A stretch of DNA of 55,988 bases, taken from assembly GCA_902805735.1 (NCBI GenBank), contig CADCTW010000090.1, positions 1 through 55,988 of the forward strand, written 5' to 3'. The DNA is from an uncultured Gemmatimonadota bacterium. GTDB lineage: Bacteria > Gemmatimonadota > Gemmatimonadetes > Longimicrobiales > Longimicrobiaceae. The notes beneath the pieces were generated by a model. The model worked only from the letters and a program-made list of their open reading frames with translations, did not search any database and was not told the DNA's origin. Within the stretch, counting starts at the first letter, position 1. Each line of letters opens with the position of its first letter. The position numbers and the translations under genes are program-made. This document shows positions 1 through 7,912 of this stretch, piece by piece.

Positions 1-1
1 C

Positions 2-127
2 GCGGCCATCACCGCCTACATCGAGCGGCGTAACACGGAGCCGAAGCCCTTCACCTGGACAGCCTCCGTGAAGCACATCCTCGAGAAGGTCGCGAAGGCA
101 AACGAGACTTTGGCGGCACTACACTAG
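2..127 (+). CDS. IS630-like transposase, C-terminal end (partial)
   Basis: Only the last 41 residues and the TAG stop are in the window; the gene enters from the left edge. The residues PKPFTWTASVKHILEKV resemble the C-terminal tail of IS630/Tc1-mariner transposases, where a PFxWT segment precedes a basic helix (IleLeuxLysVal). The DDE catalytic residues would lie upstream and cannot be seen. No inverted repeat of an insertion sequence is recognisable between the stop codon and the hairpin repeat at 155. The fragment could belong to an intact element or a remnant; the family call rests on this short tail alone. Confidence 0.55.
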   Translation, partial: AAITAYIERRNTEPKPFTWTASVKHILEKVAKANETLAALH

Positions 128-154
128 CCTGGATTCGCGAACTGGGTGTTGGCT

Positions 155-216
155 TCACACAGAGACACAGAGGCACAGAGACGAAGTGATCTCTGTGCCT
201 CTGTGTCTCTGTGTGA
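155..216. repeat. CACAGAG hairpin repeat, full copy
   Basis: Two perfectly complementary 26-base arms (155-180 and 191-216) flank a 10-base loop. It is the cleanest copy of a family that recurs through the window. It lies between the transposase end and the 3' end of the EamA gene, so it could act as a bidirectional terminator, although no T-run follows. Confidence 0.9.
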
Positions 217-219
217 GAT

Positions 220-1104
220 TCAACCGAACACCGCCACCAGCATCGCCCCGCCGCACACGAGGAAGGCGCCGGCCAGGCGCGAGCGAACGGCGGCGCGCTC
301 GCGGAGGATCACGATCCCCAGCGCGGTGGAGACGATGATGCCGGTGGCGCTGACGGCCATCACGTAGCCCGTCTGCGTCAAGCGGAAGGCCTGCTGGAGG
401 CCGACCTGCTGCACCGCGAAGGTGAGGCCGGCCAGCGACACGGCGAGGGCCCACGGCGCGCGCCGCACCGGGACGCCCACGCGCCCCGGCCCGCTCCACG
501 CTACCAGCGGGAGCACGGCGGCCAGGGCGAGGGCGGTGCCCAGCGCCAGCGTCACCGCCCAGGGGAAGGGGCCCACGGCGGCGATCCCGCGCTTGTGCAC
601 CAGCGTGGCCGCGCTCCACGCGCAGGCGGAAGCGACGGCGTACCAGCTCGCCCGCTCGCGCGACAGGGCGCGCAGCGGGTCCAGCGCGGACGCGCCGGGA
701 GCCAGCCCCACGCAGTACACGCCCACCGTCACCAGCACGACGCCCACCCACGCCTCCCAGGTGGGCACCTCGCCCAGCGCCACCACGCCGCCCGCCATCA
801 CCAGGGGCGGAAGCAGACCCAGCAGCGGCTGCACCAGCGACAGCTCCCCCGCGCGCAGGGCCAGGGTGAGGAAGAGCGTCCCCAGCACCTCCGGCACCAG
901 CACCAGGCCCACGGCGCGCCAGTACTCGGCGGACGGCTCGGGGAGGCCGCCCAGCGCCAGCACCAGCGCGCCGAGCAGCGCCGCCGCCACCAGCCGCGCC
1001 GCGATGGTGGAGAGGATGGCGCCGCCGTGCGCCACGGCCCGCTTCAGCGACAGGCTGGTCCCCGCGGAGGCGAGCGCCGCCACCAGGGTCAGGAGGATCC
1101 ACAC
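220..1104 (-). CDS. EamA/DMT-family permease
   Basis: 294 residues, almost wholly hydrophobic, fitting about ten membrane helices in two EamA halves, the usual length and layout of drug/metabolite transporter family exporters. The first half begins at the GTG start (VWILLTLVAALASAGTSLSL), the second near residue 150 (ASWYAVASACAWSAATLVHK). Substrate cannot be told from sequence. The gene follows the DUF3817 gene by 7 bases, so the two are probably one transcript. The GTG start at 1104 is chosen because the first helix begins there and a purine-rich stretch precedes it. The stop lies right beside the hairpin repeat. Confidence 0.85.
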   Translation of the reverse strand: MWILLTLVAALASAGTSLSLKRAVAHGGAILSTIAARLVAAALLGALVLALGGLPEPSAEYWRAVGLVLVPEVLGTLFLTLALRAGELSLVQPLLGLLPPLVMAGGVVALGEVPTWEAWVGVVLVTVGVYCVGLAPGASALDPLRALSRERASWYAVASACAWSAATLVHKRGIAAVGPFPWAVTLALGTALALAAVLPLVAWSGPGRVGVPVRRAPWALAVSLAGLTFAVQQVGLQQAFRLTQTGYVMAVSATGIIVSTALGIVILRERAAVRSRLAGAFLVCGGAMLVAVFG

Positions 1105-1111
1105 CCCGCGT

Positions 1112-1417
1112 TCAGCCGGCCGAGGGCCGCGCCTCGCGCCGCAGGTGCCCGTCCAGAATGAAGGGCCCGAACGGCACCACCGCGGCCAGCAGGGCGCCCG
1201 CCACCCGCATCAGCGGCCAGCGGAGCTGCACCGCCGCGTGCAGCACGGCCAGGACGAAGAGCACGAAGAGCAGCCCGTGCGCCGAGCCCACCACGCGCAC
1301 GGCCTGGGGAAGCCCCGCCATGTACTTGAGAGGCATGGCGATGCCCAGGAGGAGGAGGAAGGACACGCCTTCCAGGATGCCGAGGACGCGGACCAGCGCG
1401 AGCGGAGACTTGAACAA
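1112..1417 (-). CDS. DUF3817 small membrane protein
   Basis: 101 residues with three hydrophobic helices (around 17-33, 41-62 and 71-90). The pattern LRVLGxxEGxSFLxLLxIxMPLKY at residues 9-32, followed by GSAHGLLF at 45-52, is typical of the DUF3817 family of short integral membrane proteins of unknown function. The start is a TTG at 1417 with an AGGA-type ribosome site eight bases upstream; no ATG would keep the conserved N-terminus. It is the first gene of a two-gene unit with the EamA permease. No function can be assigned. Confidence 0.75.
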   Translation of the reverse strand: MFKSPLALVRVLGILEGVSFLLLLGIAMPLKYMAGLPQAVRVVGSAHGLLFVLFVLAVLHAAVQLRWPLMRVAGALLAAVVPFGPFILDGHLRREARPSAG

Positions 1418-1566
1418 GGCGGAGGTTCCTGACGTGTGGAGAGTTGCCGTGCGCGAACGGCCCCTCTACCCCGCGCCGCGCTCTCCGTGCCCCGGCGGGT
1501 TGCGGCGGCTCCCCCGGCGACGGACATTGGGGCGGTCCACCTCCCGCGAACTCCCGAAGAGAGCCC

Positions 1567-1842
1567 ATGCGCAAGTCCCTCAAGCAGGTCATGGCCGAGT
1601 ACGGCCCCGTGGCGCTCACCGTGTACCTGGTGCTCTTCGCCGGCGTGCTCGCGGGGAGCTGGGCGGCCATCCGCCTGGGCTGGAGCCCGTCGGGCGCGGC
1701 GGGGAGCGCGGGCACCTTCGCCGCCGCCTACGTCTTCACCAAGCTCACGCAGCCGCTCCGCATCGCCGCCACCCTCGCGCTCACCCCGATCGTCGCAAAG
1801 GTGCACGCCCGCCTCACGTCGCAGCGCACGGAAGTGAAGTGA
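1567..1842 (+). CDS. DUF1279-like small membrane protein
   Basis: 91 residues. A short polar N-terminus is followed by EYGPVALTVYLVLFAGVLAG (residues 10-29), a hydrophobic helix with the YGP start typical of DUF1279 (FAM210-like) proteins, then a second hydrophobic segment around 47-80 and a basic tail. ATG at 1567 is preceded by GAAGAGAG, a usable ribosome site. It is divergent from the DUF3817/EamA pair and stands alone. Family members are linked to membranes in bacteria and mitochondria, but the role of this copy is unknown. A longer upstream reading frame exists but lacks membrane or family features. Confidence 0.6.
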   Translation: MRKSLKQVMAEYGPVALTVYLVLFAGVLAGSWAAIRLGWSPSGAAGSAGTFAAAYVFTKLTQPLRIAATLALTPIVAKVHARLTSQRTEVK

Positions 1843-1916
1843 TCCCCGTGTGAGCCAGTCAGTTCTGTATCCGCCCAGGGCGCGCCGCGGTACGAATCTG
1901 GCTTTCGCGCCGGGCC

Positions 1917-2576
1917 ATGTACTCATCGCAACCAGCTCCCGATAGGCGCCGCGCGCTCGCCCTGGCCGCGGTCTCCGTGGCGGCGGGCGCGGGCTTCGTC
2001 CGGCTCGCCGCGGCCGTGGCCCGCCGCGAAACCGTGCAGGCGGACGAGGCGGTGCACGAGGCCACCGCCCTTCCCGACGAGCACCCGGTGCGCGAGGCCG
2101 CCGCGGCCATCGCCCCCGCCGGCAAGAAGAAGACGTACGTCCCCGCGGCCCTCTGCGCCTCCGCGTGCATCCTGGCCGCGCCCGGCCGGAGGGAGCCCGG
2201 CGCCCTCCGCTCCCGCGCGACGGGCGCCGCGGCGCTGATCGCCGCGGCGGCGGCGGCGCGCGGGCTCAACCCGGCGTTCGACCGCTGGCTGCCGCAGCCT
2301 CCGCCTCCCCCCGGCCATCCGCCCGACCGGCCGGTGTTCCCGAGCGGCCACGCGTTCGGCCCCGGCGCCCTCTCCCTCGCCACCGCCTACGTGCTGGCGC
2401 GCGAGGGGCTGGCGCGCCCCGCCGTCACCTTCCCCGTCGCCATGACGGTGCCGCTGCTGATGTCCGGCGCCCGTGTGCTGGAGGAGAAGCACTGGGCCTC
2501 CGACGTCCTCGGCGGCTACCTGGGCGGCATCGCGCTGGCCGCCGGGTGCCTGGCCGGCTACGAAGCCGTGCGATAG
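1917..2576 (+). CDS. PAP2-superfamily membrane phosphatase
   Basis: 219 residues. The PAP2 phosphatase motifs are present: PSGH at 142-145 and R-x5-H-x3-D at R186, H192 and D196. The first motif, K-x6-RP, is not clear; a basic KKK stretch lies at 70-72. Hydrophobic helices at about 15-33, 75-90, 102-115, 150-162, 168-184 and 198-212 fit an integral membrane enzyme such as an undecaprenyl-diphosphate or lipid phosphate phosphatase. Proline-rich residues 127-139 precede the PSGH motif. The ATG at 1917 lies close to an upstream purine-poor leader. The substrate is not predictable. Confidence 0.8.
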   Translation: MYSSQPAPDRRRALALAAVSVAAGAGFVRLAAAVARRETVQADEAVHEATALPDEHPVREAAAAIAPAGKKKTYVPAALCASACILAAPGRREPGALRSRATGAAALIAAAAAARGLNPAFDRWLPQPPPPPGHPPDRPVFPSGHAFGPGALSLATAYVLAREGLARPAVTFPVAMTVPLLMSGARVLEEKHWASDVLGGYLGGIALAAGCLAGYEAVR

Positions 2577-2919
2577 ATGGCGCGCAGGTGCGCGGTGCGG
2601 ACCCCGGCCAGGCCGGGGACGACGTCACCGGCGGAGTAGCCGAGGCCGGGAGCTGGAAAAGGACGCTGATCGTGGGTACCTCGGCTGGTCGGAGCAGTGC
2701 GGTTCACCTGTGGACCTCATAACGCGAGGGTAGAGCCGTTCTCCCTGATCCTCCAAGTCGTTGTCCGATCACTCGATGCGCGTATTGGCGCTCTGCCGTC
2801 GCGCCACGCGCTTCGCCCGCGCACGAGGATTTCCCGTCCCGCGCCCGAACACTTTTGGCATCGCTGAAAACGGCGGAGGCACGGAGAAATCCTCCGTGCC
2901 TCCGTCTTTTGCGGCGCGC
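2577..2919. other. Intergenic stretch with no recognisable gene
   Basis: Downstream of the PAP2 gene there is an 8-base-arm hairpin at 2602-2618 (CCCCGGCC / GGCCGGGG), possibly a weak transcription end without a T-run, and the short repeat hairpin at 2873-2904. No frame shows a convincing protein. The right end merges into the decayed gene at 2920-3366. Confidence 0.5.
2873..2904. repeat. Short variant of the dispersed hairpin repeat
   Basis: Arms CGGAGGCACGGAG and CTCCGTGCCTCCG enclose a short AT-rich loop. The word GGCACGGAG is a GC-richer version of the GGCACAGAG word in the main family. It interrupts the 3' end of the decayed gene on the minus strand. Confidence 0.7.
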
Positions 2920-3366
2920 TCGCGAAGCGCGGCCCACGGCTCCACCACGACCTCCATCTCGAGCACGCCCGCCGTGGAGAATGGGCTGCCCAACACCACC
3001 TCAACGCGTGCGCGCCCAGGTCCAAGCGCTCAAAACAACACAGTGTTCGCCAATCCTTCCGGCGCGTAGACCGCTCCGTCGTCGCCAATGACGGCGGGGA
3101 GCAGCGGGCCGAGTATTTCGACGACGTCGTCCCCCGCCCGCACGTGCCCGCCGACGGCGTGGAACAGGAGCACGTCAGTCGTACGGACGGCCACCCGTCA
3201 CGGGTAAGCCTGGGGATCTCCCGTTTCGATCAGCCGTCCCATCGTGCCGCAGCCCCTGGGTGCGCTTCCCCTCGCCGCCGTTGATGGCTTCACTCGCCAG
3301 GAGCGCGATCCGGTTGGATACCTCTTCAAGCTGCTGGCGGCTTTGCCTCATTGCCCGTTCTCCCAT
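2920..3366 (-). pseudogene. Decayed gene of unknown family
   Basis: Reading the minus strand from an ATG at 3366, one frame gives a helical N-terminal piece (RQSRQQLEEVSNRIALLASE) that ends at a TGA at 3175. A second frame, starting near 3194, continues with coding-looking sequence (TTDVLLFHAVGGHVRAGDDV, then LGPLLPAVIGDDGAVYAPEG) to a TGA at 3030. The same frame goes on past that stop with RVEVVLGSPFSTAG and MEVVVEPWAALRERA, then runs into the repeat at 2873. A frameshift plus a nonsense codon in otherwise gene-like sequence points to a broken gene. I do not recognise the family. It could instead be two tiny genes. Confidence 0.4.
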
Positions 3367-3442
3367 GAGGGTTTCCGTGACTTCCGGTGGAATCCGCTCA
3401 CCTTGAGAGGGCCATGCATGCGGAAATTCGCGCGAGAAAAAA

Positions 3443-3475
3443 GAGGCACGGAGAGAAGTTCTTTCTCCGTGCCTC
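3443..3475. repeat. Short variant of the dispersed hairpin repeat
   Basis: Arms GAGGCACGGAGAGA and TCTCCGTGCCTC pair around a short loop. It sits just after the stop codon of the large permease gene on the minus strand, a position typical of a terminator. Confidence 0.7.
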
Positions 3476-3496
3476 CGGGTGAGCCAAAGCGGTTTT

Positions 3497-6151
3497 CTAC
3501 TCGTCACGCAGCGCCGCCACGGGGTCCAGCCGCGCCGCGCGCCAGGCGGGTGCCGCCGCCGCCGCCAGTGCCCCGCACGCCAGCACCAGCGCGGACCCGG
3601 CCAGGGTCAGCGGGTCCCAGGGGGCGAGCTCGTAGAGGAAGGAAGAGATCAGCCGCCCGGCCACGAGCGCCGCCACCGCCCCGATGGCGATCCCCAGGCC
3701 CACCATGCGCCCCACCTCGCCCAGCACCATGCGCATCACCCGCCCGCTCGCCGCGCCCAGCGCCATGCGGATCCCCAACTCGCCCCGCCGGCGCGCGACG
3801 GAGTAAGAGACGGTGCCGTAGAGGCCGATCCCGGCCAGGAGCAGCGCCAGCGCGCCCAGGAAGCCGGAGAGGGTCGCCAGCAGCCGCTCGCGCCCCAGCG
3901 AGGCACCCACCTGGTCCGCCAGCGTGGTGAACTCCACCGTGATCCCCGGGTGCACGCGGGCGAGCTCCCGCGCGACGGAGGGCGCCAGGGCGAGCGCGGC
4001 GCCGCCGGTGCGGATCTCGAAGTCGGCCGCGGGGGACGGGGCCTCTTCCTGGGCCATCGCCAGGTAGACGGTGGGCGGGGCGCCCTCTCGCAGCGAGCCG
4101 TAGCGGGCGTCGCGCACCACGCCCACCACCTGGATCGGCGCCCCGCCGGGGGACGGCTCCACGCGGATCTCGCGTCCCAGCGGGCTGCGGCTTCCGAAGT
4201 GCTTGCGGGCCATCGCCTCGTTGACCACCGCCACCCGCGGCGCACCCCGCCGGTCGCCCGGCAGCAGCTCGCGCCCCGCGGCCAGCGGCGTGCCCAGCGT
4301 GCGGAAGTAGCCGTCGGTCACCGCGTTCAGCATCACCACGTCGCCATCCGCCGCGCCGCCCGTGCGCACCACCCCGTTCCATCCCGACCCGCTGATGGGG
4401 GTGAGCACCGACGCGCTGGCCGCGGCGACGCCCGGGAGCGCGCGCAGCCGGTCCAGCAGCTCGCGCTGCACCGTCGCCACCTGCGCGTCCGGGTAGCCGG
4501 CGTTGCGCAGGTCCACCCTGGCCAGGAGCACGCCGTCGCTGCGGAAGCCGGGGTCCAGCGTGGTGAGGGCGTAAAAGGTGCCCAGGAAGAGCCCCGCCGT
4601 CACCACCAGCACCATCGAGAGCGCCACCTGGCCCGTGACGAGCGCGCGGGCGGCGAAACGGCGCTCGCGGGAGCGGCCGTCCTTGATCTTCATCGCGCGC
4701 TGCAGGTCCACGCGCATGGCGTGGCGGGCGGGCGTCACGCCGAAGAGGAGCCCCGTCGCCACCCCCACGGCCAGCGCAAACCCCAGCACCCGCGTGTCCG
4801 CCTCCAGCGGCAGCCAGACGGCGTCGCGGCGCGTGGAGAGGAAGCCGACCAGCGCGTGGCTCGCCCACCGCGAGAAAATCACGCCCACGGCGGCGCCGGT
4901 CAGCGACAGGATCATGCTCTCCACCATCACCTGCCTCACCAGCCGCAGCCGGCCCGCGCCCAGCGCCATGCGCACGGCGATCTCGCGCTGGCGCGACGCG
5001 GCGCGGGCCAGGAGCAGGTTGGCCACGTTGGCGCAGGCGATCAGGAGGACGACGCCCATCACGGCCATCAGCGCCAGGAGCGCGCTTCCGTAGCGCGAGC
5101 GCAGCGCCGACACCCCGTGCTCCGCCGGCTCCACCCCCAGCGTGCCGCGCAGGTACCACTCGCGCCCCTCCGGCGGACCCTGCGCCGGCACCGTGGCGGC
5201 GTGAATGGCGGGCCCCAGCGCGGCCAGGCGCGCCCGCACCTCGTCCGGCGACACCCCCGGGCGCGGACGCCCCATCACGGCGAGGTACCAGCGCCACCCC
5301 TGGTCCAGCACGCCCCCGGACCCGCGGATGAGCGCCTGCGCGCAGAGCGGCGCGTACACCTGCGACCGGCGCCCCACCTCCACCCCGAAGAACTTCGGCT
5401 CGGCCACGCCCACGACCGTGAAGGGGTGGCCGTTGAGCGAGACGCGCTTTCCGACCGCCGCGGCGGCGCTGCCGTACTCCGCGTGCCCAAACGCGTGGCT
5501 GACTACCGCCACCGCGGGGCACCTGCGGTAGTCGTCGGCGCGCGCCAGGAGGCGGCCGGCGGCGGGGCGCACGCCCAGGGCGGGGAAGAAGCCGCCGCTC
5601 ACCCAGTCGCCCTCCGTGCGCCGCACCTCCCCGCCGGAGGTCAGGTCGAAGCGCTCCGGCGCGAAGGCGAAGATGCCGGAGAAGACGTCCTGCCGCCGCT
5701 GGAGCTCTTCCCAGAGCGGGTTGTTGAACTCGTTGCCGTCGGCGGCGCGCGTCACCTGCACCAGCTCCTCCGGCCGCGTCACGGGCAGGGCCTTCAGCAT
5801 CGCCGCGTCGATCAGGGTAAAGAGCGCCGTGTTGGCGCCGATCCCCAGCCCCAGCGAGAGCACGGCCACCGCCGTGAAGCCGCGATGGGCGCGCAGCGCG
5901 CGGAGGGCGTAGCGCGTGTCGGCGGCCAGCGACTCCAGCCAGCCGGCCACGTCCGCGTCGCGCGTGCGGTCCCGCTGCACCGCGCGGTTGCCGAAGAGGC
6001 GCCGTGCCTCGCGCGCCGCGTCCTCCTCGCTCATCCCCCGCGCCACCAGCTCGTCGGCGCGTTCCGCGATGTGGAAGTCGATCTCGCGGTCGATGTCCGC
6101 CGCGAGCCGATCTGTCCGCGCCAGGTTGCGTACACGTCTGAACCACGCCAT
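3497..6151 (-). CDS. ADOP-type MacB/FtsX permease
   Basis: 884 residues. The layout is that of acidobacterial duplicated orphan permeases: a short N-terminal helical region (residues 1-75, with DREIDFHIAERADEL), a first helix near 90-115 (AVLSLGLGIGANTALF), a MacB-type periplasmic domain, FtsX helices around 370-480 containing ACANVANLLLARAASRQREI, then a second periplasmic domain and FtsX helices near the C-terminus (LGIRMALGAASGRV). No ATPase is encoded beside it, as usual for this family. The ATG at 6151 has GGAG nine bases upstream and follows the PadR stop by 14 bases, so PadR and permease form one operon. The exported substrate is unknown. Confidence 0.88.
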   Translation of the reverse strand: MAWFRRVRNLARTDRLAADIDREIDFHIAERADELVARGMSEEDAAREARRLFGNRAVQRDRTRDADVAGWLESLAADTRYALRALRAHRGFTAVAVLSLGLGIGANTALFTLIDAAMLKALPVTRPEELVQVTRAADGNEFNNPLWEELQRRQDVFSGIFAFAPERFDLTSGGEVRRTEGDWVSGGFFPALGVRPAAGRLLARADDYRRCPAVAVVSHAFGHAEYGSAAAAVGKRVSLNGHPFTVVGVAEPKFFGVEVGRRSQVYAPLCAQALIRGSGGVLDQGWRWYLAVMGRPRPGVSPDEVRARLAALGPAIHAATVPAQGPPEGREWYLRGTLGVEPAEHGVSALRSRYGSALLALMAVMGVVLLIACANVANLLLARAASRQREIAVRMALGAGRLRLVRQVMVESMILSLTGAAVGVIFSRWASHALVGFLSTRRDAVWLPLEADTRVLGFALAVGVATGLLFGVTPARHAMRVDLQRAMKIKDGRSRERRFAARALVTGQVALSMVLVVTAGLFLGTFYALTTLDPGFRSDGVLLARVDLRNAGYPDAQVATVQRELLDRLRALPGVAAASASVLTPISGSGWNGVVRTGGAADGDVVMLNAVTDGYFRTLGTPLAAGRELLPGDRRGAPRVAVVNEAMARKHFGSRSPLGREIRVEPSPGGAPIQVVGVVRDARYGSLREGAPPTVYLAMAQEEAPSPAADFEIRTGGAALALAPSVARELARVHPGITVEFTTLADQVGASLGRERLLATLSGFLGALALLLAGIGLYGTVSYSVARRRGELGIRMALGAASGRVMRMVLGEVGRMVGLGIAIGAVAALVAGRLISSFLYELAPWDPLTLAGSALVLACGALAAAAAPAWRAARLDPVAALRDE

Positions 6152-6165
6152 GGATGTGGGCTCCG

Positions 6166-6501
6166 TCAGGCGTACCCGAGAACCCGGCCCACCCCCTCGG
6201 TGAGCCGGGCCCAGCTCTCCTGCTCCTGCGCGAGCTGCCGCTCGCCCGCGGGGGTCAGCGAGTAGAAGCGCGCCTGGCGGTTCTTCTCGGTGACCCCCCA
6301 CTCCGCCGCGATCCACCCTTCCTGCTCCATGCGGTGCAGCGCCGGGTACAGCGATCCCTCTTCCACCCGCAGCAGGTCGCGCGACACGCGCTGGATGTGC
6401 GACGTGATCGCGTATCCGTGCATCCGCCCCTCCACCGCGAGCGTGCGGAGGATGAGCATGGCCAGCGTGCCTCGGAGGATGTCGTTCTTTTGCGGGGGCA
6501 T
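6166..6501 (-). CDS. PadR-family transcriptional regulator
   Basis: 111 residues. The winged-helix pattern of PadR proteins is plain: LRGTLAMLILRTLAVEGRMH at 9-28, GYAI at 29-32, then VEEGSLYPALHRMEQEGWI at 46-64 (the recognition helix and start of the wing), and YSLTPAGERQL at 80-90. It is the first gene of the unit with the ADOP permease, a pairing common in Acidobacteria and Gemmatimonadota. GAGAGA precedes the ATG at 6501. A perfect 14-base palindrome 24 bases upstream is the likely operator, so autoregulation is the simplest reading. Confidence 0.92.
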   Translation of the reverse strand: MPPQKNDILRGTLAMLILRTLAVEGRMHGYAITSHIQRVSRDLLRVEEGSLYPALHRMEQEGWIAAEWGVTEKNRQARFYSLTPAGERQLAQEQESWARLTEGVGRVLGYA

Positions 6502-6524
6502 GCGGTCTCTCGCCGTTCATGATA

Positions 6525-6538
6525 CCTAGCTAGCTAGG
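6525..6538. promoter_or_regulatory. Palindromic candidate PadR operator
   Basis: CCTAGCTAGCTAGG is a perfect 14-base palindrome 24 bases before the padR start codon, in a locally AT-richer stretch where a promoter would lie. PadR dimers bind dyads near their own promoters. The link to this PadR protein is inference from position. Confidence 0.6.
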
Positions 6539-6591
6539 CTAATGCAGCGTGCGGGTGCTGTCAAGGATGTCGATCCTTTACCCGCCGCGGC

Positions 6592-7119
6592 TCACTCCCG
6601 CGGCGTGATCTCCGCCAGCGTGGCGCGGATGCGCCGCGCCACGAGCCCGCGGTTGCGCGCGGTGAGGAAAACCGCGGGGAGCTCGCGCAGCGACTTGGCG
6701 TGCCCGGGGTACCGCTCGGGGGCGCGCAGGGTGCTCTCCACGTAGTGCAGCAGGACGCGCGCATCCCCCGCGTTCCACGCCCACAGCGTCTGGCCGCGGA
6801 TGCTCCACTGGAAGTACGCGTCCGCCGGCCAGCGCAGCCGGTGCCGCGCCACCCGGTGGCACGCCGGGCAGCGGACGACGCCCTGGTGCCGAAGCCGGTA
6901 GCCGCCCGGATCGCGGCGCTGGTCGTCTCCGGACCACAGCACCCGGCTCCACGTCGGCGGCGCGCGCCACGCGAACAGCGACGGATACTTCTCCCGCACC
7001 CGCCATCCGCCCCACTGGTGCAGCCCCTCCGCCTCCCCTCTGCGCCGCCCGCCGAAGAACTCGAACGGCTCGTCCCACACCGCACGCCGTCCGCAGCGCG
7101 GAGACCCGATGTCGATCAT
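6592..7119 (-). CDS. Conserved hypothetical protein with CxxC motif
   Basis: 175 residues, soluble, no signal peptide. A central CPAC motif (about residues 89-92) followed by a His-rich run (HRVARHRLRW), plus an N-terminal Cys-Gly at residues 8-9, suggests a small zinc-binding site. The C-terminal half has ARNRGLVARRIRATL, a basic helix. I do not recognise a named family. The start ATG at 7119 is preferred to one 24 bases upstream because a G-rich ribosome site precedes it and the protein then begins MIDIG, which suits the CGRRAVWDEPFEF segment that follows. It stands alone on the minus strand between PadR and BrnA. Confidence 0.6.
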   Translation of the reverse strand: MIDIGSPRCGRRAVWDEPFEFFGGRRRGEAEGLHQWGGWRVREKYPSLFAWRAPPTWSRVLWSGDDQRRDPGGYRLRHQGVVRCPACHRVARHRLRWPADAYFQWSIRGQTLWAWNAGDARVLLHYVESTLRAPERYPGHAKSLRELPAVFLTARNRGLVARRIRATLAEITPRE

Positions 7120-7224
7120 CACCGCCCCCCGCATCGGCGCCAATCCCGGATCGATTACGAACGCCTCCTACGGCGCGATTGGTGGCGCCCTGCCACCTGG
7201 TGGCTCAGGCGCCGCTTCGCCCGC

Positions 7225-7473
7225 CTACTCGGACGAGACGTGGCGCGACCGGACCTCTGCTGGCGCCTCGATGACGCCCTCCGCGAACGAGCGCGATACG
7301 TCCTGACGCAGCCCCGATCCGATGTAGAGCTTCAGCAGGGCTTCGGGCGACATGTCGCGCCGGGCGGCCTCGCGACGCACGGATTCCATCGTGTCGATCG
7401 GAATCGAGAGCGTCACCGGCTCTGCCGGCCGCGGCCGCAGGGTCATCTTCCCCGGCTCATCGATCTTCCTCAT
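7225..7473 (-). CDS. brnA: BrnA-like antitoxin
   Basis: 82 residues. Residues 18-52 (VTLSIPIDTMESVRREAARR followed by DMSPEALLKLYIG) fit a ribbon-helix-helix DNA-binding fold, and the C-terminal LRQDVSRSF segment is the motif seen in BrnA antitoxins, which wrap BrnT and repress the operon. The start at 7473 overlaps the brnT stop by 17 bases and has AAGGAGG five bases upstream, an excellent ribosome site. The protein stops soon after RHVSSE, where related antitoxins usually run about ten residues further, so the tail may be slightly truncated. Confidence 0.75.
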   Translation of the reverse strand: MRKIDEPGKMTLRPRPAEPVTLSIPIDTMESVRREAARRDMSPEALLKLYIGSGLRQDVSRSFAEGVIEAPAEVRSRHVSSE

Positions 7474-7753
7474 ACATCCTCCTTTCCTCACGTGTGGCTG
7501 GCCGGGCGGAAACGATCCGCGTCGCGCGGAACCGATCCGTGTGGACTACCAGCAGGAGCTCCTGGGCCAGCGAGTAGCCGATGATGTATTCGCGCGACTC
7601 ACCGCCCCCCGATGCGTCTCCCCACCGGCTGAACGGATCGAAGAACGCTTCGGCTGCCTCCCTGAACGTCACCCCGTGCTTCTCCGCGTTGCTCCGGGCC
7701 TTCCAGGCATCCCATTCGAAGGTAACACCCTGGAGCTGATAAGTAACTTGCAT
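7457..7753 (-). CDS. brnT: BrnT-family ribonuclease toxin
   Basis: 98 residues, the usual BrnT length. Diagnostic segments are FEWDAWKARSNAEKHGVTFR at 12-31 and EEAxxAFFDP-like residues 33-39, then a REYIIGYS strand, LLLVVHTDR, and the end RIVSARPATREERRMYE at 79-95. BrnT is a RelE-fold ribosome-independent RNase that inhibits growth when not bound by BrnA. It is the first gene of the pair, as in known brnTA operons. The ATG at 7753 has no strong ribosome site; a dyad lies just upstream, consistent with autorepression. Confidence 0.85.
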   Translation of the reverse strand: MQVTYQLQGVTFEWDAWKARSNAEKHGVTFREAAEAFFDPFSRWGDASGGGESREYIIGYSLAQELLLVVHTDRFRATRIVSARPATREERRMYEEDR

Positions 7754-7757
7754 GCGC

Positions 7758-7778
7758 GGAGGTTAGGTCCAAACCTCC
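7758..7778. promoter_or_regulatory. Inverted repeat before brnT, candidate operator
   Basis: GGAGGTT and AACCTCC are separated by seven bases, four bases before the brnT start codon. BrnA and BrnTA complexes repress their own promoter, so this dyad is a reasonable binding site. No promoter hexamers are obvious around it. Confidence 0.4.
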
Positions 7779-7840
7779 GTGACAACAAGGCACATTTGGG
7801 GACGCGGATATGACGCCACCGCCAGCACAGAAAAAGAATC

Positions 7841-7902
7841 TCACACAGAGACACAGAGGCACAGAGATCGCTTTTCCTCTGTGCCTCTGTGTCTCTGTGT
7901 GA
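7841..7902. repeat. CACAGAG hairpin repeat, full copy
   Basis: Same 26-base arms as the copy at 155, with a different 10-base loop (7867-7876). It separates the lipoprotein gene end at 7913 from the brnTA promoter region. Confidence 0.9.
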
Positions 7903-7912
7903 GCCAAGCTGT

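Noticed and set aside
3479-6265. A 928-codon plus-strand frame opposite the permease gene
   Set aside because: Composition is His/Gln/Arg-rich with no domain, while the opposite strand holds a full ADOP permease.
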